Positions 59,101-64,000 of a DNA stretch of 64,000 bases are shown here, in pieces. The notes under the pieces are model-generated. The model was given only the letters and a program-made list of their open reading frames with translations. It was not told the origin of the DNA and did not search any database. The position numbers and the translations under genes were made by a program. This stretch comes from Pyrinomonadaceae bacterium (GTDB lineage: Bacteria > Acidobacteriota > Blastocatellia > Pyrinomonadales > Pyrinomonadaceae), in assembly GCA_019694395.1 (NCBI GenBank), contig JAIBCC010000006.1, positions 1-64,000 on the forward strand, in the 5' to 3' direction. Position 1 is the stretch's first letter; each line of letters opens with the position of its first letter.

Positions 59101-59512
59101 CGGAAATTTAGCAAAAGCCAAGGAATTTTGGACTTTCTCGGCAAATGCAAAAGGGGATTTTCAGGAAATGAGCGTCACCGAATATTCGGAAATGACATTG
59201 TTTTCTGCGCTTTCGCTGTTGAAATTGAAGCAGGAAAAAGAGGCAAACAATTTACTGAACCAACTTTTAAAATTTGCCCAAAAATTAGAGAAATCCAAAG
59301 CAAAAATTGATTATTTTGCCACTTCCCTACCGACGATGCTGCTTTTTGACGACGATATAAACAAACGGCAGGAAACTAAGGCTTTATTTTTACAGGCGCA
59401 AGCCTATTTTGGACTTGGCAAAATAAAAAAGGCGGAAAAATTAATTGAACAGGTGTTGAAAAACGATCCGAATCATCAATTGGCTTTAACAATTTTGGAA
59501 ATAAAATTATGA
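56117..59512 (+). CDS. DUF5107 and TPR-repeat protein
   Basis: 1131 aa, no clear signal peptide. Residues 1-420 are a DUF5107 domain (LENEYLQVMILPEIGGRIHAILDKTNGYDLIYR, GGIEFNWAQHHRP, FLWWANAATKVHEGYQ, WTWGNHEFGYAWDRNLSD), an aldose-epimerase-like beta-sandwich. From about residue 495 there are many TPR units (NNALGLWYMRRGEFEKAENHFRQA; APYYLGNLFYDRGRYDEAIKLWEKSVKLNP). Such proteins occur in glycan-utilisation clusters; their activity is unproven. A tandem 7-bp repeat (56907-56934) lies inside the DUF5107 part. The gene overlaps GH35 by 11 bp and the next gene by 4 bp. Confidence 0.82.
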   Translation: MKNNRVKIWTEEVNIPTYLPALPDKNPMFLEKRVYQGSSGKVYPLPFTDRISETKTDKIWKAIYLENEYLQVMILPEIGGRIHAILDKTNGYDLIYRQEVIKPALVGLTGSWISGGIEFNWAQHHRPATFMPVDFSIEEHSDGSKTVWLSDHEPMTRMKGMHGVCLYPDKAFVELKARVYNRTPFTQTFLWWANAATKVHEGYQSFFPPDVYYIADHAKRAMSEYPLCQGFYYGVNYGERAKNGIPHDEIPSKFIPSHCQKAESKTKDQRSKIPDYQPNDLSWYANIPVPTSYMCMGSQEDFFGGYDHFADAGVAHIANHHIAPGKKQWTWGNHEFGYAWDRNLSDDEAPYIELMAGVFTDNQPDFSFLQPYETKSWSQYWYGINKIGVPNQANLNAALNLQVDKKTIKIGVNATSVFPKAKICLESVKKKLEWTADLAPEKPFIIELKNERNFVETESKLTVFDENGEEIISFQPKLRIEKEVPPPATEPLLPEEIESVEELYLTGLHLEQYRHATRKPEIYWEEGLKRDSLDSRCNNALGLWYMRRGEFEKAENHFRQAIERLTKRNPNPADGEAFYNLGLCLQFQSSKSEESYSAFYKATWNQGWASSAFFALAQIDCQRKDWINALEHLNKALNLNSENLKARNLKVIVLDVLGRQSESESLLNQTLTFDKLDWFARFLSGEDINCDSQIKLDIAHDLAKAGFFELAIKCLENDLTSKFSDLTDQNLGTSSLIFYTLGCLYQKNGEENKAKNYFIKAAKESPDYCFPHRLEEIEILQTAIRVNPKDSYAPYYLGNLFYDRGRYDEAIKLWEKSVKLNPNFSIVWRNLGIGYFNIFQNSNKANEAYNKAFKTNPNDARILFERDQLWKRIGESSEKRLQELEKYPDLVARRDDLTVEICSLYNQTNQSEKALQMLESRQFQPWEGGEGQTLNQFVTANLLLGKKAIAKNHPAKAEEFFLKCLNPPQNLSETHHLLANKSDIYFWLGIAQEKLGNLAKAKEFWTFSANAKGDFQEMSVTEYSEMTLFSALSLLKLKQEKEANNLLNQLLKFAQKLEKSKAKIDYFATSLPTMLLFDDDINKRQETKALFLQAQAYFGLGKIKKAEKLIEQVLKNDPNHQLALTILEIKL
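56907..56934 (+). repeat. Tandem 7-bp repeat (CAAAGAT) inside the DUF5107 gene
   Basis: Four consecutive 7-mers: caaagac, then three perfect caaagat units, 28 bp in all. They encode a charged stretch around residues 264-273 (KTKDQRSKIP). Seven is not a multiple of three, so loss or gain of one unit would shift the reading frame. Confidence 0.8.
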
Positions 59513-60480
59513 ATCGAAAATTATTAATTCTGTGGCTAACTCTGTGTTTACTGGTCGTGGCAAATTGCGGAAAGCAAAGTTCCACTGAAAATCAGGCAAC
59601 AAAAAAATTAAAAATTGCCGTGGTGACGAACAATAGTTCCGATTGGTGGACAATTGCCAAAAAAGGCGGAGATGATGCCGCCAAAGAACTTGGAAATGTC
59701 GAATTTGATTTCCGAATGCTGCCCGAAGGAACTGCCGCCGCCCAAAAAGCTCTGGTTGATGATTTAGTTGCACGCGGAGTTGACGGAATTATGATTAGCC
59801 CGCTGGATGTCGAAAATCAACAGCAAATGCTCAATGATGTAGCCGGCAAAACCTTACTTTTCACCTTAGGAGCAGACGCACCGAAATCAAATCGGGCAGT
59901 TTATGTTGGTTCAGACGATGTTTCTGCCGGAAAAATGGCAGGGGAAATGGTTAAAAAAGCCTTGCCGAAAGGCGGAAAAATTATGGTTTTTGTCGGACGC
60001 AGTGACGCTCAAAACGCGATTGACCGACTCAACGGTTTAAAACAAGGAATAGAAGGCGGAAATATTGAGATCATTGATGTTAGAACTGACGAAGCAGATT
60101 CAGCCAAAGCAAAATCCAACGCCGCCGATACTTTAGTAAAATATCCCGATATTGACGGAATGGTTGGGCTTTGGAGTTACAACACGCCTGCCATCGTCAA
60201 CGCCGCCAAAGATGCCGGAAAGCTTGGCAAAGTAAAAATTATCGGTTTTGACGAAGATGAACAGACTTTGCAGAGCGTCAAAGACGGAAATGTTTTTGCG
60301 ACAATTGTGCAACAGCCATACGGATTTACTAAAGATGCGGTAATCCGAATGGTTTTAGCACTTCGCGGTGATAAGTCTAAAATTCCAACCGATAAAAAGG
60401 CAATTTTCCCAACGCAAGTGGTTAATCAGGAAAATGTCGAAAAGTTTTGGAGTGAATTGAAAACTTTTCGAGGCAAATAA
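59509..60480 (+). CDS. Sugar ABC transporter substrate-binding lipoprotein (third paralogue)
   Basis: Lipobox VVANC with Cys20, then a short tether and a peripl-BP-4 fold: LKIAVVTNNSSDWWTIAKKG, GVDGIMISPLDVENQ, AVYVGSDDVSAGKMAGE, MVGLWSYNTPAIV, VKIIGFDEDEQTL. Clearly related to the proteins at 11727 and 14268 but more diverged. No permease or ATPase gene lies nearby on this strand, so it may share the transporter encoded at 9130-11641. ATG overlaps the upstream stop by 4 bp. Ligand unknown; a product of the surrounding glycosidases is likely. Confidence 0.87.
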   Translation: MNRKLLILWLTLCLLVVANCGKQSSTENQATKKLKIAVVTNNSSDWWTIAKKGGDDAAKELGNVEFDFRMLPEGTAAAQKALVDDLVARGVDGIMISPLDVENQQQMLNDVAGKTLLFTLGADAPKSNRAVYVGSDDVSAGKMAGEMVKKALPKGGKIMVFVGRSDAQNAIDRLNGLKQGIEGGNIEIIDVRTDEADSAKAKSNAADTLVKYPDIDGMVGLWSYNTPAIVNAAKDAGKLGKVKIIGFDEDEQTLQSVKDGNVFATIVQQPYGFTKDAVIRMVLALRGDKSKIPTDKKAIFPTQVVNQENVEKFWSELKTFRGK

Positions 60481-60503
60481 TTTATTGAAAAAAGCATAAC
60501 ATA

Positions 60504-62468
60504 ATGAAAGTAGTAAGTTTAGCAGCTCTGATAATATTTCTGCATTGCTCGGTTTTTGCCAAAATCGAGCCGCGCCAAATGGAAAAATTAAATCGCGGCG
60601 TGGTGGCAGTTCGTTTTGAAGACAAAAAAGTTTGGATTTCGTGGCGAATGCTCGGCACCGATGACGATAAAATTGCTTTTAATCTTTATCGTGAGACTAA
60701 TGGTAAAGCGGTTAAACTGACTGATAAACCGATTATTGATGTCACCTTTTTCATTGATGAAAAGGCAGATTTAACTCAATCAAATTCATATTTTGTGTGT
60801 CCTGTGTTGAACAAAAAAGAGCAATCCGACAGCAAAAAATTTACTGTTCCGGCAAATACGCCTGTTCGACAATATTTGAGCATTCCGCTGCAGCCGATTC
60901 CAAATCTGATTATTCCTGCTAATTTGCCGAACGGTTACACAGCCAATGACGGCTCGGTTGCCGATTTGGATGGTGACGGCGAATATGAAATCATCGTTCA
61001 TCGGGTTGGAATTGGTCGGGACAATTCACAGGCTGGAATAACTACTGAACCGATTTTGCAAGCCTATAAACTAAACGGAACTTTGCTCTGGACAATAAAT
61101 CTCGGCAAAAATATCCGCGAAGGCGCACATTATACTCAATTCTTGGTTTACGATTTTGACGGTGACGGCAAAGCCGAAATTGCCTGTAAAACCGCCGATG
61201 GAACGATTGACGGCAAAGGAAAAGTTATTGGCGATAAAGATGCAGATTGGCGTTATACGGAAAACACGCCGATCCCAATCGTTAATCCGGGCGGCAAGGA
61301 AGGTCTGAGAAATGAGGTTGGTTATATTTTGCACGGACCTGAATATTTAACTGTTTTTGACGGGCAAACAGGAGCCGAAATTTCAACTGTAAATTATGTT
61401 CCGGGGCGGCATCCGACCAAGGAAAATCCAACCAGCCAAGATATTTACGATATTTGGGGCGACGGATACGGCAATCGGGTTGACAGATTTTTGGCGGGCG
61501 TAGCGTATCTTGACGGAGTTCATCCGAGCTTGATCTTTTCGCGCGGATATTACACCCGCACGGTGATTGCTGCGTGGGATTTCAAAGATAAAAAGCTCAA
61601 ACAGCGTTGGGTTTTCGACACTGATTCCAGTGAAGCGAACAAAAAATTTGCCGGACAGGGCAATCATAACTTAACCATTGCCGACGTTGACGGTGACGGC
61701 AAGAATGAAATTATTTTCGGAGCGATGGCGGTTGATGACGACGGCAAAGGAATTTATTCGACCGGATTCGGACACGGCGATGCTTTGCACGTTTCCGATC
61801 TAGACCCGACTCGTCCCGGACTTGAGGCTTTTGATATTCAGGAAAGATTTGATGATGCGGGAATGAGCTTTCGTGATGCGCGGACAGGCGAAGTTTTGTG
61901 GAAAAAGGCTTCTGTCAAAGCAGACGAAGACGGCGAAGGTCCGGGCAGAGGCTTATCTTTGAACATTGACCCGCGTTATAAAGGTTCTGAGTCGTGGGCT
62001 TTCGGCGCGGGAATGACCGGATTATATAATGCCAAAGGTGAGAAAATTTCCGAAAAAATGCCGCGTTCGTGTAATTTCGGAATTTATTGGGATGGCGATC
62101 TTTTGAGTGAGTTGCTTGACCGAAACACGATTTCCAAATGGAATTGGGAAAAGGAAACAACCGATTTACTTTTCACGATGGAAGGCGCAGTTTCCAATAA
62201 CGGTTCAAAATCAAATCCCGTTTTAAGTGCCGATATTCTTGGCGATTGGCGCGAAGAAGTGATTTTACGTTCGGCTGATAATAAGGAATTACGGATTTAT
62301 ACCACCACAATTCCAACCAAACATCGTTTTTATACATTTATGCACGATCCGCAATATCGTCTTTCGATTGCGTGGCAAAATGTCGGCTACAATCAGCCGC
62401 CGCATACTTCGTTTTATATCGGCGATGATATGAACAAACCGCCGAAACCTGTTATTTTTACTAAGTAA
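60504..62468 (+). CDS. Rhamnogalacturonan lyase (PL11)
   Basis: Signal peptide residues 1-19 (ends VFAK). PL11 eight-bladed propeller with the family start RQMEKLNRGVVAVRF and WISWRMLGTD, calcium-binding loops of the DLDGDGEYE, DFDGDGKAE and DVDGDGKNE type, GNHNLTIADV, and the C-terminal ADILGDWREEVILRS and HDPQYRLSIAWQNVGYNQPPH. About 654 aa, as in YesW/YesX. It cleaves the rhamnogalacturonan I backbone by beta-elimination, giving unsaturated oligomers for the two GH105 enzymes. The start is 23 bp after the binding-protein gene. Confidence 0.94.
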   Translation: MKVVSLAALIIFLHCSVFAKIEPRQMEKLNRGVVAVRFEDKKVWISWRMLGTDDDKIAFNLYRETNGKAVKLTDKPIIDVTFFIDEKADLTQSNSYFVCPVLNKKEQSDSKKFTVPANTPVRQYLSIPLQPIPNLIIPANLPNGYTANDGSVADLDGDGEYEIIVHRVGIGRDNSQAGITTEPILQAYKLNGTLLWTINLGKNIREGAHYTQFLVYDFDGDGKAEIACKTADGTIDGKGKVIGDKDADWRYTENTPIPIVNPGGKEGLRNEVGYILHGPEYLTVFDGQTGAEISTVNYVPGRHPTKENPTSQDIYDIWGDGYGNRVDRFLAGVAYLDGVHPSLIFSRGYYTRTVIAAWDFKDKKLKQRWVFDTDSSEANKKFAGQGNHNLTIADVDGDGKNEIIFGAMAVDDDGKGIYSTGFGHGDALHVSDLDPTRPGLEAFDIQERFDDAGMSFRDARTGEVLWKKASVKADEDGEGPGRGLSLNIDPRYKGSESWAFGAGMTGLYNAKGEKISEKMPRSCNFGIYWDGDLLSELLDRNTISKWNWEKETTDLLFTMEGAVSNNGSKSNPVLSADILGDWREEVILRSADNKELRIYTTTIPTKHRFYTFMHDPQYRLSIAWQNVGYNQPPHTSFYIGDDMNKPPKPVIFTK

Positions 62469-62480
62469 AATCAAGATTTA

Positions 62481-62590
62481 TTCACAGATTAACACAAATA
62501 AACACAGATGTTTTGGATTAAAGATTTAGCCTAAAAAATAATCTTTTAGCGGTTTAAATTATCCGTGTGAATCTGTGTTAATCTGTGGAC
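62481..62590. repeat. Inverted-repeat element, word CACAGAT
   Basis: The left arm (62481-62509) is ttcacagatt, aacacaaata, aacacagat. The right arm (62561-62590) is atccgtgtga, atctgtgtta, atctgtggac, the inverted copy. The loop is about 50 bp. It is the only complete element of the family in the plus-strand block and separates PL11 from the heparinase-like gene. Confidence 0.82.
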
Positions 62591-62619
62591 AATTAAAATA
62601 TTTCTGTCCAATTTCTTTT

Positions 62620-64000
62620 ATGAAAACGTTGAAGGTTTTAAGCCTAATCCTAATTTTGCCGCTCCTGATCTTTGCTCAGGTTACACAACGGAATTTTTTG
62701 ACGAGCAAATTTTCGCCCGAATTTGTCAAAGCCAATTTAATCAAACAATCGGATTGGCATCCTTTCCCGAAAACTGCGGAAGAATGGCAAAATGCGGTTC
62801 CTGAAAATTTGCGGCAAAACCTTATCAAAAAAGCTGAAGCGACCGCCAAAAAAGAAATTCCAAACTATACCGCAACGCTGATTTTGGAATATGTTCGCAA
62901 CGGAAATCGTTCAAACTATGAAGCTGTTTCCTTTGCCCGACGAAAAAATCTGATGGAATTGGTTTTGGCGGAAACCATTGAAAGCAAGGGTAGATTTACC
63001 GATACAATTGCCAATTATGTTTGGGCAATTTGCGAAGAAACCTATTGGGGCGTTCCCGCGCACTTAGCGGTGCAAAAAGCCAAAAGCGGTTTGCCTGATG
63101 TCGAAGATCACACGGTTGATCTATTCACCGCCGAAACCGCCGCCACACTCGCTTTGACCGATTATTTTGTCGGCGAAAAGCTCGACAAAGTTTCTCCACT
63201 TTTGCGAAAACGTATTTATTCTGAAACAGTTGCAAAACTTTTTGAACCGATAAAAGACCAAAAACGTTACGGTTGGCTGAACCCGAAAGCTCAGGTCAAT
63301 AACTGGAATCCGTGGATTATTTCCAACGCTTTGACAGCAAATCTTTTAATTGAAAAAGATGAAGCGAAACGGGCGGAAAATTTGTCTTTGTATTTGAAAT
63401 ATTTGGATATTTATTTGAACGGTTTAGGCGAAGACGGCGGCTGTGATGAAGGTCCGAGTTACTGGTTCGCGGCGGGTGCAAGCGTTTTTGATTCGCTGGA
63501 ATTATTGGACAGCGTTTCCAACGGAAAAATTCAAATTTATAACGAACCGTTGATCGGAAAAATGGCTTCCTACATCTACAAAGTCCATATTGCCGATGAT
63601 TATTTTGTCAATTTTGCCGATGCCGATCCGAAATTTACGGTTGACGGATTTGTGCTGTATCGTTTCGGCAAAACCTTGAGTGACAAGACTTTAATGTCAT
63701 TTGGAAATTCATTTACTCAACGGGCAAAGTTCAACGGCGAAACTTTTCACGAGCTTGGTTTTTTCCGCACCCGACAACTTTTTGATTTGCTGACCGTAAA
63801 GGAAATTTCAGAGCATAAAAGCGATTATCAACCGATTTCAGATGCTTGGTTCAACGATATTCAAGTGATGACGGCTCGCACAAAATCGGGGCTTTTTCTC
63901 GCCACACACGCCGGACACAACGCCGAAAGTCATAACCACAATGACGTTGGCGATTTTATCGTTTATTTGAATAATGAGCCGATTATCATTGACGCAGGAC
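62620..64000 (+). CDS. Heparinase II/III-like polysaccharide lyase, cut by window edge
   Basis: The open frame runs from the ATG at 62620 to the window end (460 codons, no stop). Signal peptide residues 1-20 (ends IFAQ). N-terminal alpha-helical toroid part includes ANYVWAICEETYWGVPAH, DLFTAETAATLALTDYF, NNWNPWIISNAL and GCDEGPSYWFAAGA. The C-terminal part begins with the heparinase II/III hallmark HAGHNAESHNHNDVGDF at residues 430-446. This family includes lyases for uronic-acid polymers. Next to PL11, a pectic or glucuronan-type substrate is plausible. The gene continues right of the window. Confidence 0.85.
   Translation, partial: MKTLKVLSLILILPLLIFAQVTQRNFLTSKFSPEFVKANLIKQSDWHPFPKTAEEWQNAVPENLRQNLIKKAEATAKKEIPNYTATLILEYVRNGNRSNYEAVSFARRKNLMELVLAETIESKGRFTDTIANYVWAICEETYWGVPAHLAVQKAKSGLPDVEDHTVDLFTAETAATLALTDYFVGEKLDKVSPLLRKRIYSETVAKLFEPIKDQKRYGWLNPKAQVNNWNPWIISNALTANLLIEKDEAKRAENLSLYLKYLDIYLNGLGEDGGCDEGPSYWFAAGASVFDSLELLDSVSNGKIQIYNEPLIGKMASYIYKVHIADDYFVNFADADPKFTVDGFVLYRFGKTLSDKTLMSFGNSFTQRAKFNGETFHELGFFRTRQLFDLLTVKEISEHKSDYQPISDAWFNDIQVMTARTKSGLFLATHAGHNAESHNHNDVGDFIVYLNNEPIIIDAG

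Noticed and set aside
38031-64000. SusC/SusD-type outer-membrane uptake system
   Set aside because: No TonB-dependent receptor or SusD-like lipoprotein is present; binding lipoproteins are of ABC type.
1-64000. tRNA, rRNA and riboswitch genes
   Set aside because: No cloverleaf, conserved rRNA stretch or known riboswitch core was noticed; the intergenic spaces are short and mostly taken by the repeat families.

Overview
The window looks like one continuous carbohydrate-utilisation island from a low-to-moderate G+C Gram-negative bacterium (about 40% G+C by eye). Nearly every enzyme carries a Sec or twin-arginine (Tat) signal. Sugar uptake is by ABC transporters, and no SusC/SusD pair is visible, which argues against a typical Bacteroidota polysaccharide locus. 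The enzyme repertoire, the Tat-exported glycosidases and the repeat-filled intergenic spaces suggest an Acidobacteriota lineage (Blastocatellia-like), but this is an inference without a phylogenetic marker. No rRNA, tRNA, transposase, integrase or CRISPR array was found.

Layout: (a) 1-1178 (+): the end of an oligogalacturonate lyase (PL22) and a rhamnogalacturonan acetylesterase. (b) 1467-2372 (-): a secreted helical-repeat protein. (c) 2595-5703 (+): a Tat-exported (alpha/alpha)6-type glycosidase-like protein and a secreted HEFGH-motif protein. (d) 5705-37742 (-): 23 genes on one strand, from the RhaE-RhaW fusion down to a GH2 beta-galactosidase. (e) 38031-64000 (+): 12 genes, from a GH2-like enzyme to a heparinase II/III-like protein cut by the window edge. 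Blocks d and e diverge from a 288-bp AT-rich control region holding a near-perfect AATTGG-N5-CCAATT palindrome like the operators of FadR-type GntR regulators.

The genes add up to a pathway for pectin, probably rhamnogalacturonan I and its arabinan/galactan side chains or related arabinogalactans. Deacetylation is by CE12. Backbone cleavage is by PL11 and PL22, and unsaturated oligomers go to two GH105 enzymes. Side chains are trimmed by GH106 rhamnosidase, GH51 arabinofuranosidase, GH2 and GH35 galactosidases, GH29 fucosidase and GH115 glucuronidase. Released rhamnose enters by a RhaSTPQ-like importer in which one permease is fused to its own binding protein. RhaM, RhaI, RhaB and the bifunctional RhaE-RhaW then convert it to DHAP and L-lactate, and LutABC oxidises L-lactate to pyruvate. 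A second importer, with three paralogous binding proteins, surrounds a GHMP kinase whose motifs are those of plant L-arabinokinase rather than galactokinase. A LarA-like nickel-pincer racemase sits among the glycosidases.

The most unusual content is between and inside the genes. At least ten spaces hold long inverted repeats whose arms are about three copies of a short word every 10-11 bp (CACGAAG, CACAGAT, CACAGAG, CGCGAA and others). All copies within one element share the same word, while different elements use different words. Some elements supply the stop codon and C-terminal tail of the neighbouring gene. A different 78-bp palindrome has inserted in frame into the signal peptide of the GH115 gene; deleting it in silico restores a normal signal peptide. 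These repeats are the best candidates for something undescribed.
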